Of a stretch of 64,000 nucleotides of DNA, positions 54,701 through 63,159 are shown one piece after another. Numbering within the stretch: the first letter of the stretch is position 1; each line of letters begins with the position of its first letter. The notes under the pieces were generated by a model. It ran no database searches, was not told where the DNA came from, and was given only the letters and a program-made list of their open reading frames with translations. The stretch spans positions 7,180,238 through 7,244,237 of the forward strand of contig NC_092368.1 in assembly GCF_030848805.1 (NCBI RefSeq). The letters are read 5' to 3'. The position numbers and the translations under genes are program-made. Source of the DNA: Temnothorax longispinosus. Its lineage: Eukaryota > Arthropoda > Insecta > Hymenoptera > Formicidae.

Positions 54701-57359
54701 ATCACGCGAGAATATACCGGCGATGCGCCTCGTAGCGAGCGCGAGTCGAACCCTTTCGCCGCGCGAGCCCGCACGCCATTTTTGAAAGCGCACGTGAGCG
54801 CACAAAAATCAGGCGTGATTTTGAAGTTTAAGTATCAACTAACAAAATGCATGTAGTCTCCAAGTGGAACGATGTGGAACACTCAAAATATATTAAAAGA
54901 AAAATGACAAATTTTTTTTTATTACGTTTTACTTAAAAAAACCAAAGTTTTTTCATAATATTATTGTATAAGTAAGCTGTGCTTTTTTCCCATTAAAAAT
55001 AAACAGTTATATTAAAAATATTCCCCAAATAAGCCCCAAGGCTTACATTCAACGATATAATTATAAAATAAACACATATATATTCTGTATAAGAGTTACA
55101 CAATTTTAATTGTGATTTACATTGTCAGTACTGAATGAAAACAAGAACACCATTGAAGACCTTATGCTTATGGAAAGTATTATCTCAGGAAGTAAGAAAA
55201 ACAAAAATATATTGCAATATAAATTTAGCAACAAGTGCAAAAATGGATTTTTGTCCAGCTCTTGGCCCACTGTGGAACCCTAGAGATCGAAGTTTACACA
55301 TTAATATTGTATGATTAACTGAGTCAAAGGCTTTTCTAAAATCGGTATAAACTGAGTCAACCTGGGATCCACTCTCAACAGCAGAAGTTAAAAAATCGTA
55401 ATAATTAACAAGATTTGTCGTTGTCGAGCGTTCCGGTACAAATCCATGTTGTTCTTTTATAATAATGTTTTTACAAAGGGAGCCAAGTTTTCGAGCAACA
55501 ATGCCTTAAAAGATTTTCGGCATAATATTTTGTTTACATATAGGACGATAGTTAGTAACTGATTGACGATCACCACCTTTAAAAATCGGAGAGACGAGAC
55601 ATTGCTTCCAAAGAGATGGAAAGGTACCATCTTTCAAAATTCAATATTAACAGTAAAGAACTGAAATTACAACACATAACTAATATAGCATAAAGGCACA
55701 TAACAGAATAATTGCGAGCAAATACCTTCATTCCTTCTATTTTTTCTGACTTCTGCGGCATAAATCCCCGCGCGGCGGGGATAAATCCCGGAGTTACCCT
55801 ATATGAGTATATCCGAGAAAAAAATATGTATAATATGGTCAGACGTAAAAATATATTATTAGATATGAAAAGATCTAATTTTATATAAATTTTTTATGAT
55901 TATATATAATCAGATCCAAAATTTGGCGCAATATGATCATATCTTTATATAATCATATTCAACTTGATCTTATTATACGTATGATAACTGATCTGGTTGA
56001 ATATGATTATATATGTATAATCTTTATGTAATTATAATATTCGATTTTATTTTATTATATGACAGATTTATTGTCATATATATATATATATATAGATCAA
56101 GTCAAATATGATTACATAAAGATATGATCATATCGCGCCAAATTTCGGATCTGATTATATATGATCACATAAAATTTATATAAAATTAGATTTTTTTATA
56201 TCAAATTTAGATCTTTTCATATCTAATAATATATTTTTACATCTGACCATATTATACCCATTTTTTCTCGGGTAAGTAAGAAGGAAGCGTTGGAGCTAGG
56301 AGGTCACCGTTAATCCGTTCGATCAGCGAAAAGTCAAGCAACATTGGGCGCGATTACTACTACTTGGATGAGTGACCGGTATTTTCTTATACCTAGTAAA
56401 CGCCAAGCAACTAACAATGTTACTGTTGTTAGTTGATACTTGGGAGGTTTTTTTCCTTCTATTTTTGACACTTCTTAAAACATTGTATGTATGGAAGAAA
56501 TCCACTCCATTATAAAACTAGAATTTGCGTGAAAAATTCGTGGAATTTTCATATGTAGATTCCACGTAGATTTTTGTACCGTTCTTGAGCGGATGGTCCA
56601 CTAGTCTGTCCATGTAATAAACTCTACGTAGATGATCCACGTGAAAGAAACGTGGATTTTACGTATCTTTTTACTAGGGTAGATGGATAACAAGACATAA
56701 AAAAAAAATTGCATGTATTATTAAAACGACGCTATTATACGAAGTATAATTACCTTCCAATTCGAAAAAGCTTTTTACGTAAGCAAGAATCGCGGTATTC
56801 CGCCAAGAGGCAATTAACTTTTAATTTGTTCTTAAAACTAAAAGCTGAATAGATTTATTCGCAATTCTAATATTGATAATATGATAATTGATTATATTTC
56901 TTATCAATAATATTTTTCTCTCTGACGTTTTATTCTTCTTTTTCGTAGAGTACCAAAGTTCGCGGACGGACTGTAGAGTCAACGGCCAGATGGGCGCATG
57001 CATAATCGCGCGTGACTGCGCAATGGTGTCTAATATTCTACAACAATCGCGGGAGCAGGCCATTGACTATCTGAGGCGCAATCATTGTGGCTTTGAGGGC
57101 TCGAATCCGCTGGTGTGCTGCATCGACAGGGCGAGCATCGACACCCGTCCGGGCGGCCTTGTGACGAACCCTGGAACTACGCAGGGCTGGAACTTGGAAC
57201 CAACCACTCCACAGTCTGACGAAAATACTCAGATAGATCTGGCAAACAATCCGCTGCTGCCGAATGACTGCGGCCGCGACTTGTCGCAGAGAATCGTCGG
57301 CGGTGAACGCACCGAACTCAGCGAGTTTCCCTGGATGGCGCTATTAGAATATCAAAAAC
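43677..57359 (+). CDS. CLIP-domain serine protease, 5' part (gene runs off window)
   Basis: Exon 43677-43743 encodes a signal peptide (MSTSTFLVFLKSLALLIIGI then YA). Exon 56949-57359 follows acceptor TTTTTCGTAG and joins in phase 1 (C|AG). It gives a CLIP domain at residues about 31-80 with six cysteines (C31, C40, C46, C69, C79, C80), a Thr/Pro-rich linker, C-G-R-D and the activation site QRIVGG, ending ...WMALLEYQK before donor GTGAGT. The His, Asp and Ser exons are not in the window, so they should lie downstream of 64000. The family acts in the haemolymph in prophenoloxidase or Toll cascades. The 13.2 kb intron is filled with transposons. Whether these two exons are really spliced together is inferred from phase and family order. 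Confidence 0.7.
43861..44069 (+). other. Possible alternative second exon after the 43677 signal exon
   Basis: A strong acceptor (TTTTTCGCATTCTAG) lies only 117 bases after the signal-peptide donor. Read in phase, it encodes QTVTNVTQMLKKYLQYHPED then FSLNFL and a stop, followed by AATAAA at 44064-44069. This could give a 48-residue secreted peptide, or the site may be unused. Confidence 0.35.
44070..44765. other. Intronic, no feature seen
   Basis: AT-rich with no repeat arms or coding pattern recognised. Confidence 0.4.
44766..45045. repeat. ~60-bp diverged tandem repeats
   Basis: Units share CAAATTGTCG, CAAACACCGAGCAAGCTTTG and TAGCGCTGTC motifs (44900-45040), with looser copies before. 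The phrase AGCAATTTGATAGCAAATTG starts the block. Confidence 0.55.
45072..45352. mobile_element. TIR element containing a tRNA-like sequence
   Basis: TTTAACTAAATTTGTTTCTT then AAGATG at 45097-45122 is mirrored at 45305-45335. Between them on the minus strand (45228-45171) is a tRNA-like stretch with TAAGGCAGTTGG (A-box-like) and GAGTTCGAATCCCACCA (B box and acceptor-like end). Confidence 0.6.
45171..45228 (-). tRNA. tRNA-like fragment (not a working tRNA)
   Basis: A T-loop GTTCGAATC with a CCGAG/CCCAC surround and an A-box-like stretch are visible, but the 5' acceptor strand and anticodon arm cannot be folded convincingly. Probably a SINE head or pseudogene. Confidence 0.45.
45460..45702 (+). 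repeat. Direct repeat and (TA)n microsatellite
   Basis: TCAAATCCTTACAAGGGCCT at 45482-45501 and 45617-45636, with similar flanks (AGACAAAAATAAG). A (TA)n run lies at 45664-45702. Confidence 0.7.
45703..46265. other. Intronic, AT-rich with weak short repeats
   Basis: ATAGTTACTATTA units at 45990-46040, and TTAAACGAGCTCGT at 46057-46071 and 46146-46160. No coding pattern. Confidence 0.4.
46266..46425. repeat. Repeat with inverted TGACCTTGA / TCAAGGTCA motif
   Basis: TTAATAACTTTTTAACGAAT, ATGACCTTGACTACATATAT, then CAAGGTCATTGAAATCGG. The family recurs at 59940-60110, 62330-62460 and 62885-63115. Confidence 0.75.
46426..47154. other. Intronic, no supported gene
   Basis: A 60-codon open frame on each strand around 46518-46746 has no recognised domain. 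The rest is AT-rich. Confidence 0.35.
47155..48452. mobile_element. 1.3 kb inverted-repeat element with nested hairpin
   Basis: The arms (TTGACAACACAGGCCCACAA, AGTCAGAATTGCTCCATCAT, CCTCCAGTTTTTTTAAACTT) at 47154-47290 and 48310-48452 face each other. The inner part from 47896 to 48320 is a second palindrome with GTCCGCCATATTGGA and TTTTTAAAATTCAAAATGGT, centred at 48048. The left arm is interrupted by a TTAA element. Confidence 0.8.
47289..47895. mobile_element. TTAA element, 607 bp
   Basis: GGGAAGGTTACCGTT at the left and AACGGTAACCTCCCC at the right, with TTAA on both sides (47285-47288, 47896-47899). The uninterrupted TTAA site is preserved in the opposite arm near 48318. piggyBac- or Kolobok-type by target. 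Non-coding. Confidence 0.85.
48453..49020. other. Intronic, no feature seen
   Basis: No family recognised in the short minus-strand frames at 48315-48835, which partly overlap the repeat arm. Confidence 0.35.
49021..51000 (+). repeat. Diverged tandem repeats with AAATCGGTAACCCCTT
   Basis: The phrase recurs at about 49032, 49138, 50296, 50408, 50545, 50706 and 50865, usually followed by CCTTTAATGATA-type text about 60-90 bases on. Unit length drifts between 110 and 170 bp. The array is interrupted by the 49525-50224 hairpin. Confidence 0.7.
49525..50224. mobile_element. 700-bp TTAA hairpin element
   Basis: GGGGGTATATGCACCTAGGA at the left, mirrored by TCCTAGGTGTATATGCCCCC at the right. TTAA lies at 49521-49524 and 50225-50228. 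The arms match for about 300 bp (CTTTTTCGGAGCGTCGC, GTACGTACTTTCGAGAGTAT), leaving a ~90-bp centre. No transposase. Confidence 0.9.
51001..51330. repeat. Short repeats and GCGTTT-family fragment
   Basis: AAACGTTGCAAGAAAACGTTG tandem at 51115-51150, the palindrome AAAATTGACG...CGTCAATTTT at 51185-51211, and a reversed fragment of the 9.6-10.2 kb array at 51235-51305 (GCGAACTCCCGCAAACGCTC). Confidence 0.55.
51331..51935 (-). repeat. Repeat R copy 1 (split by LINE; rest at 55640-55800)
   Basis: Reads reverse to 57805-58560 over its full length: GGGATATATGGCAAAAATGC, AACACATAGGAGATTTCGAT, ACTCACGACGGTTTCGTTAA. The copy is cut at AATATTAA, where the LINE enters. A third, partial copy lies at 59268-59585. 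Confidence 0.8.
52024..53047 (-). pseudogene. LINE reverse transcriptase, C-terminal half
   Basis: Two overlapping frames. 53047-52844 carries the palm motif GVPQG and LFINDI up to LLYA. 52854-52024 carries DDLKLYR and the thumb region with NLGVLF and YCSIVWSPY. The extra G between LLYA and DDL breaks the active site reading. Confidence 0.82.
53053..54318 (-). pseudogene. Transposase-like protein, truncated
   Basis: 296 codons from MEFSPTRKDLFLFLYSKRDQ at 54318 to a stop at 53428. Features are a basic RTKRGRPQKLFDNSCNRTK stretch and KHQYLNIRLEAKVRGVDLYP, YHKIREAKTRCYPENITVTE and LIVKWGFDGST. A one-base insertion after FDGST shifts the frame. The sequence then continues (HSLYKQRSLSDLDDQSLF, RIQFIKETTQVSQAERDHIQ, LTMVDGKVCNALTETASSQK, CYVCGSKP) with two further stops and ends at the element's edge. 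The FDGST..., MVDGKVCNALT and CYVCG pattern is shared by a family of animal transposon proteins I recall but cannot name with certainty. A RAG1/Transib-type relation is a hypothesis. Confidence 0.6.
54360..55260. other. Upstream part of the element, mixed composition
   Basis: 54400-54820 is GC-richer with GAGAAGATCGATTCAAAAGA-type sequence that might be an older LTR or promoter piece. 54880-55250 is AT-rich. No protein is recognised. Confidence 0.3.
55640..55805 (-). repeat. Repeat R copy 1, remainder
   Basis: Continues copy 1 of repeat R after the LINE: reverse of 57812-57965, ending in the GC-rich GCGCGGCGGGGATAAATCCC. Confidence 0.75.
55820..56275. mobile_element. ~455-bp AT-rich hairpin
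   Basis: CCGAGAAAAAAATATGTATA then ATATGGTCAGACGTAAAAAT is mirrored by TTTTTACATCTGACCATATT and TTTTTTCTCGG. The arms are about 190 bp and include GATATGAAAAGATCTAATTT and GGCGCAATATGATCATATC. A (TA)n run is at 56078-56093. Confidence 0.8.
56316..56380 (+). ncRNA. 5S rRNA-like sequence (degenerate)
   Basis: GTTCGATCAGCGAAAAGTCA, AGCAACATTGGGCGCGATTA, CTACTTGGATGAGTGACCGG. Follows the 5S internal control region in order, with small indels. Not a functional 5S gene; probably a 5S-derived repeat like 25177-25242 but on the other strand. Confidence 0.62.
56390..56948. other. Intron end, weak inverted repeats
   Basis: Short palindromes at 56405-56440 (AGCAACTAACAATG / GTTGTTAGTTG) and CCACGT-rich mirrored text at 56545-56660. 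The 3' splice site of the CLIP exon closes the stretch. Confidence 0.4.
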
Positions 57360-57600
57360 GTGAGTAGGAGAAAATTATATATAATTATGAATTAAGGATG
57401 TTCTGGAGACACCATCCCAAAAGTATGCAGGAAATGTTAAAAACACCGATATTAATTCTCCAGGGATCCAATGACAAGAAAATATATGTAAATAGATGGC
57501 AAATCTAATAGAATATAAAAGACGTAGATTTATATAGTGACTGTAAATAACTGTTATTACTATTTTTTTTTTCAAAGAAAATTTTTGTTTGTTGATGATC
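57360..57600. other. Intron start after CLIP exon
   Basis: Begins with the donor GTGAGT. Nothing else was recognised. Confidence 0.4.
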
Positions 57601-57793
57601 TATACTCCGTTCAACGAGAGATTGAGAGTGGTTCTGCGCATAGGTGGGCAAAGTGGGGAGAGCGTAGCGCGTTCGTATATGACACGGCAGTGTAAAGGGG
57701 GGCTTTCTAGGCCTTCTATGGGGGGGGGGGACCTGCGTGAGACGGACGAGTTTTCATCCGATCTACTCTCAATCTCTCGTTGAACGGAGTATA
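57601..57793. mobile_element. 193-bp MITE
   Basis: TATACTCCGTTCAACGAGAG at the left and CTCTCGTTGAACGGAGTATA at the right, with a GC-rich middle containing a run of ten G (57721-57730). Confidence 0.85.
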
Positions 57794-57804
57794 CTTGTGT
57801 GTAA

Positions 57805-58560
57805 AATATTATTAGGGTATCTCCGGGATTTACGCCGCGCGGGGATTTACGCCGCCGAAGTCAGAGAAAATAGAAAGAATGAAGGTATTTGCTCTCAATT
57901 ATTCTGTTATGTGCCTTTATGCTATATTAGTTATGTGTTGTAATTTCAGTTCTTTATTGTTAATATTAACGAAACCGTCGTGAGTTGAATCGCTTTTTCA
58001 ATGTAGTAAGTGCGATCATATATCACGACCTACGTAAAATGATTACTGTAAGGAGTGTTGTAAAAGGTTTAATGGTTATTTCATGGTACATAAGTGTAAA
58101 GGCGATAGTAAAGAAAGAATACAGCAAAATACAAGTGCATAGCTCTTGTATTCTTTATTTAGCTTAATATCTTATATCCCACCTGTTTAGGATATATGCA
58201 TTTTTAGCGTGCGGAATTTATGCCATAGTACACTCTGTAAAAATCGAAATCTCCTATGTGTTCTTTTTCCTTTTTTTTTTTTTTGATGATATAACAATAA
58301 CTTTTAATGCATCTATCGTTCGTCTATTTTCTTTTTAAAATTTTTCAGTTTTATAATTTGTTTATCATTCTTACACCTTAATAAACTTTTTACACACATT
58401 TTATAACTTATTATGACATTTTATTGCCTCATTTATAAACATTATATACTTGTAATTTTTTGACTTGTAATTTTAAGACGTATATTCCACCTATGAATAT
58501 CATTATCCCACCCCTACGGGATATATGGCAAAAATGCAAGAGTCTCTAAACGCTTTTTTT
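57805..58560 (+). repeat. Repeat R copy 2 (intact)
   Basis: Full-length partner of 51331-51935 plus 55640-55805 in opposite orientation. Starts near the GC-rich GGGATTTACGCCGCGCGGGG and ends at ATGGCAAAAATGCAAGAGTC. It contains the empty site used by the LINE in copy 1. No protein family is recognised. Confidence 0.8.
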
Positions 58561-59267
58561 GTTAAATATAAAGAATAAATATTTCATATTTCTTTAATTT
58601 TTTTTATAGTAGTAGACAGTATAAAGTTTTTATTGGTATAATTTATTTGCCTTAAACACAGTAAATAGTACTCGATAAATTAAGTTTTCCTTAGGTGCGG
58701 TGTATATACCGGAGTTACCTTATATTAGTAGCATTTTTTATCCAAGTAACACCATCGCAGTCAAAATGACATCATTTTGACTGCGATGTATTACTTGGGT
58801 AATGGTTTTAGTTTTGGGTACACTTTTCTCTGTAACGCCATAAGGTTACGTGTTAAAACTTGGATATTCAAAAATTGATAAGTTTTTATTTAAATTGTGA
58901 ATCGATCTAAAATTTGGCCCCGAACTTTGAAACAGAATACAAAATATGATATTAAATTTTCATTAACTTCGTAGCATTTTGACAAACTCTCCAGAACATT
59001 CTTAATATAAATTCTCAAGTTATTATTTCATATATCATGTAAGCAGTCAGTCTTATAATTTAACGTAAATTATGTCCATTGAGTTTGGCTTCCGGGTTGC
59101 AGCCGCGTGAATCCTTTATTGTTCGAGGAATCAAATAAATATTATATAATAAAAAGAGGATGTTAAAAATAAACCATTTTTGGTTTACTCGCGAAATCTG
59201 AACTAATCATTGGAAACTGTTTCTGGGATCTTTTAGAAACAGAAAATAATAATAATAATAATAATAC
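58561..59267. other. AT-rich, short palindrome
   Basis: A 55-bp palindrome at 58743-58797 (CCAAGTAACACCATCGCAGT against its complement). The rest looks unique. Confidence 0.45.
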
Positions 59268-59935
59268 GCCGCGCGAGGATTTTTGCAGCCAGAAGTTAGA
59301 AAAAATAGAACGAATAAAAGTACTTGCTCGCAATCACAATGTTAATAGCTGTTATGTGCCTTTATGCCATATTAGGATTGTATTGTAATTTCAGTTCTTT
59401 ACTGTTAATATTAACAATACCGTCGTGAGTTGAATCGATTTCTCACCGTAGTAAGTAGCGCGATCATATATTACGACCTACGTAAAATGATTACACTCTT
59501 TACAAAGAGTGTAAAAGGTTTAATGGTTATTTCATGATACATAAGTGTATAGAGGAATAGTAAATGATGGAATACAGCAAAATACAACCCGCGAAAAACA
59601 GTTAAATATGAACTTCAGAGGATTCTGTAGCGAAGGCCGAACTTTCTCGATGTCGATAATGTCAACATTTTTAATCCTGTTTTCTCTATATCTATCCTTG
59701 TCTAATTATAGTAATCTGCCCTTGTTCGCTGCGCCATCTCTCGCTACACGCAATACTGCTTATCCTATCAACCTGCATGTGGTTTTGTACATATCAAATA
59801 AATTAAAAGCATGCAACTTTTTTTCTAGGCTTTTAATCTTAGTTCAAATTGTATGATATTGTTCTTAAATGTTTTCCCTAGAGGGCTTGTATCTCATTTT
59901 GAATATATAAACTGCAGTATTTGGTAATTATTTAC
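59268..59935 (+). repeat. Repeat R copy 3 (partial) and sister of the intron-4 MITE
   Basis: 59268-59585 matches 57850-58140 with deletions. 59610-59935 matches 40387-40680 (CTGTAGCGAAGG, TCGATGTCGATAAT, GCCCTTGTTCGCTGCGCCAT). Confidence 0.75.
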
Positions 59936-60374
59936 AAAAAGACCGCACTCGCCAATGACCTTGACCTTGACATATGTTGTCAAGGTCACCCTCCTGAGTA
60001 ACCTTCAGAAGTTTTTAGCCGGCGGTCGTTATTCGTTAAAGAGTTATTAACAAAAAAAGTTTGGAAAATATAGCAGCTATTTTGAGTATTGGAAGGCATA
60101 AAGAACGGTAATTATGCAGTAATAGGGACCATCCTCCGATGACCTTGACCTTGACATATGTTGTCACCCTCCTGAGTGATCTTTGGAAGGACGCGCTTTA
60201 AAAGTATTTAAGTGTTAAATAACGAATAAAAATAACGAATAAACATATTTAACTGTAAATAATGAATAATTTTAATGATGAATAATTCTACCAACGAATA
60301 AAGAATAACAAATAAAAAATATATTCGTTATTCGTAATCGAATAAAAATTTATTCGAATAATGTACAACACTGC
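59936..60374. repeat. TGACCTTGA repeat copy and AACGAATAA array
   Basis: TGACCTTGACCTTGACATAT then GTTGTCAAGGTCACC (59956-59990), again in part at 60141-60170. 60215-60330 is a simple run of (C)GAATAA-type repeats that borders the LINE. Confidence 0.7.
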
Positions 60375-62284
60375 CGAAGTTCGGGCTCAACGGGCATTCT
60401 TGTCTTAGTCCCTTTTCTGTCCAAAATTCCTCTGTCTTCTTATCTCTTATCTTTACTACGTTTTTTGTTTCTTTGTATGTCTCCATTATTCTTTGTCTCA
60501 AGTTATCTTCAATTCCTATCTTTCTCATTATTTTATTCAATTTCCTTCTATCCTCTTTATCGAAAGCTGCCTTAAGGTTCACAAAAAATGCAAAAACCTT
60601 TCCATCTTTCTTACTCAGCTCCTCATTCGCTACATAATTTACCGTGTATACTGCATCCATCGTTCCTCTGTTCTTTCTAAACCCGAATTGCCCTTCCCTT
60701 AACTTAGACTCCACTTCTTTCTCCAACCTCGCATTTGAGATACTTGCATATATTTTGTACGCCGTATTCATTAAAGTAACTCCTCGGTAATTTTTTGGGT
60801 TGTTTCTCTCTCCTCTTTTATGTATTAGACTAATCGTACCTTTATTCCAATCTCCCGGTATGCCCTCTCTTTTCCAGATTCTGTTGATTAACTTCAGGAA
60901 TTCTTCACCTATATCCTTTTGCATAAATCTCCACGCCTCGTTCTCAATCCTTTTCTATTTTCAGTTTCTTTATTACTTTAAACCTCTTCGCTCGATATTT
61001 CTTCGACTCTCTTTGTTACCTCCACTCTCGTGCCATCTTCTTCTCCCTCGTCTTCTATGTCTAGCACCACTCTTTCCTCTGTCCCTCCTAACATTTCCAT
61101 GAAGTGGTCTCTCTACTCGTCCATTTGTATCTTCTCGCTTATCCCCTTAGTTTTCTTTTTCCTGTACTTATTTATATACTTCCAAGCTTCCGCTTCGTTT
61201 TTAATATTCCTTATCTTTTCTTCTTCCTCGCTTTCGTGCCTCCCCTTCTGCTCCTTACACCATTCCTTGTGCTCCTTTCTTTCCCTCACATACTCTTCTT
61301 TTCCGATCTTTCCCTTCTTCCAGTCCCTCATCAATCTCCTTAATCTTTTTTTCCTTTCCTTCCATTCTTTATTATACCATTCTTTTCTTCCTAATCTCCA
61401 TGGTATTATCCTTTTCTTCTGCTTCGTGATAGCGCTCTTTACTTTTTCTTTTATCTCCTTCCAGATATCCTGTATTTATTTGTGTACTCGACCATCCTTC
61501 GCATTTCTCATAATATTTTCTCCTCCCATCTTCTGTCCAGTCGCTTCTCTCTAATTCCATTTCTTTCTTCCTTCTCGCCGTCTCCATCACCCGAGATCCT
61601 GTCAACTCCACCTCCAGCGGAACATGGTCCGATTCCGTTCTAATTCCTTCTTCCACCATATTTATTTCTTCTCCTGCTCTGTCATTCTCAAAGACATAGT
61701 CTATAACCGATGATCCCAAGTCTCCTATATAAGTCCATCCTCCTTCCCTTCCGAAACTCCCATTTAATATTGTCCATTCTCTTTCGTCCCTCCCTATTTA
61801 CCACTTTATCTACTGACTTTCTGGTCTCGCTTTTCTTTTCTTTCTCTTTCTCCTCATTTATCGGTCCTCCTCTGCTTCCCGTCCTCGCGTTGAAATCACC
61901 TCCCACTAGCACCCATTCTTCATTCTCTTCTTGTACCTTCTCTTTTAGTGTTTCCATCGTATCTTCCATGTTTTGACTGTACAACGTGATTATTCTCCAT
62001 TTGTTTCCATTATACTCTAATCTGCTTTCTACCACCTCGTCGCTAATCTCCTTAACTTCTGTAAGTTTTAAATTCTTGTTGACTGCTGTTATTATTCCTC
62101 CTTTTGCTCTTCCTTTCCTGTGTTCCCTTTTCGCTGGTACACAATTCCAAATAAATTTGCTGAACAATTTATTTTTAATTTTCCTCCATTTATCTTCCTC
62201 CATCCATGTTTCTACTAGTCCTATTACGTCAAAATTCTCCAAATAATCCCATGTTTCCTTACATTTATTAATTAGTCCCACCAC
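60375..62284 (-). pseudogene. LINE ORF2 (endonuclease and partial RT)
   Basis: 62284-61688 has the APE endonuclease motifs GLVETWMEED, VGGDFNARTG and GRKRMD. 61719-61372 continues with SVIDYVFEND and ESDHVPLEVEL (the SDH signature). 61334-61113 is a charged linker. 60924-60375 carries PGDWNKGTISLIHKRGE, NYRGVTLMNTAYKIYA, GQFGFRKNRGTMDAVY, LKAAFDKEDRRKL. The YADD region is missing because the copy ends at 60375, and several frame breaks occur. Confidence 0.8.
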
Positions 62285-62499
62285 GTTCCAAAAGCATATC
62301 CTGGTAAAAGTTTACAATAACTTACACAGCTCGGATTACTTTGACCTTGACATATGTTGTCAAGGACATAATACTGAGTAACTTTTCCTTATAACTTAAT
62401 CGGCGGTCGCTGCTTATTAAAAAGTTATAAACAAAAAAAGTTTGAAAAATATAGCAGCTATTTTGAGTATTGGAAGGCATAAATAACTAATATATATGT

Positions 62500-62760
62500 C
62501 GAAATAGTTCACGCATACACTTTTCACGCAAACCGAGGTTCACCCACACCCCCCCTGCTTTCGGGGGAGGTGCGGTAGCTCCGAAATAGTTCACGCATAC
62601 ACTTTTCACGCGAACCGAGGTTCAACCACACCCCCCCTGCTTTCGGGGGAGGTGCGGTAGCCCCGAAATAGTTCACGCATATACTTTTTACGCGAACCGA
62701 GGTTCACCCACACCCCCCCTGCTTTCGGGGGAGGTGCGGTAGCCCCGAAATAGTTTACGC
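62500..62760 (+). repeat. 82-bp tandem array (3 units)
   Basis: GAAATAGTTCACGCATACAC, TTTTCACGCGAACCGAGG, CACCCCCCCTGCTTTCGG repeated at about 62501, 62583 and 62666, nearly identical. Confidence 0.9.
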
Positions 62761-62763
62761 ATG

Positions 62764-62880
62764 GGTTAGTTGACGCGCTTTAAACAATTAAATACTGTTA
62801 AAGCGCGTCATCTAACCTATGTAGATTAGTGACGCGCTTTAAACAGTTAAATACTTGTAAAGCGCGTCATCTAACCTACG
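62764..62880. repeat. Two hairpin units GACGCGCTTTAAA
   Basis: TTAGTTGACGCGCTTTAAAC then GTTAAAGCGCGTCATCTAAC, twice in tandem. The same hairpin occurs at 4670-4735 and a half copy near 60188. Confidence 0.8.
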
Positions 62881-63159
62881 TATTTTCCAAACTTTTTTGT
62901 TAATAACTTTTTAACGAATAACGAGCAACGGCTAAAACCTTCTGAAGGTCACTCGGGGTCATGACCTTGACAACATATATCAAGGTCATTGAAATCGGTG
63001 AGGTCGCCAAACTTTTTTTTGTTAATAACTTTTTAATAAACAGCGACCGCCGATTAAGTTATAAGGAAAAGTTACTCAGTATTATGTCCTTAACAACATA
63101 TGTCAAGGTCAAAGTAATCCGAGCTGTGTAAGTTATTGTAAACTTTTACCCATATCCTT

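Larger units (their letters stand above)
53053..55274 (-). mobile_element. Transposase-bearing element in the LINE, GAACC duplication
   Basis: 2,222 bp inside the LINE RT, flanked by GAACC (53048-53052, 55275-55279). Removing it restores the LINE frame exactly (KLRSLGF-GGSLLRW). The right end is CACTGTG (minus strand CACAGTGGGCCAAGAG), the same as the Transib/RAG signal heptamer, and 5-bp GC-rich duplications are usual for Transib. The left end (GTTGGCTTTGACCC) does not match it. It coincides with the point where the transposase-like coding frame is cut, so the element looks 3'-truncated. Classification is tentative. Confidence 0.6.
51936..55639 (-). mobile_element. Jockey/CR1-like LINE fragment, interrupted
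   Basis: Minus strand. 55635-55280 encodes the first half of a reverse transcriptase (FPSLWKQCLVSPIFKGGD, TNYRPI, HGFVPERSTTTNLVNYY, DFRKAFDSVNHTIL). 53047-52024 encodes the second half (LLRWISCFLSNRSQ, SGVPQGSHLGPLLFVLFIND, LEAWCRRNCLRLNVSKC). The halves join exactly after removing 53048-55274. A one-base insertion sits in the YADD catalytic motif (frame changes at 52845-52855). The 5' part, including the endonuclease, is absent. AATATTAA flanks both ends of the insertion as a likely target duplication. Confidence 0.8.
62303..63150. mobile_element. 848-bp TIR element, CATATCCT duplication
   Basis: GGTAAAAGTTTACAATAACT and CACAGCTCGGATTAC at the left, complement at the right (about 130-bp TIRs). 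CATATCCT lies at 62295-62302 and 63151-63158. TIR start GGTAAAWGTTTA is shared with 30486 and 33715, so they may be one superfamily. The inside holds TCAAGGTCA motifs, an 82-bp tandem array and two DACGCGCTTTAAA hairpins. Confidence 0.88.
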
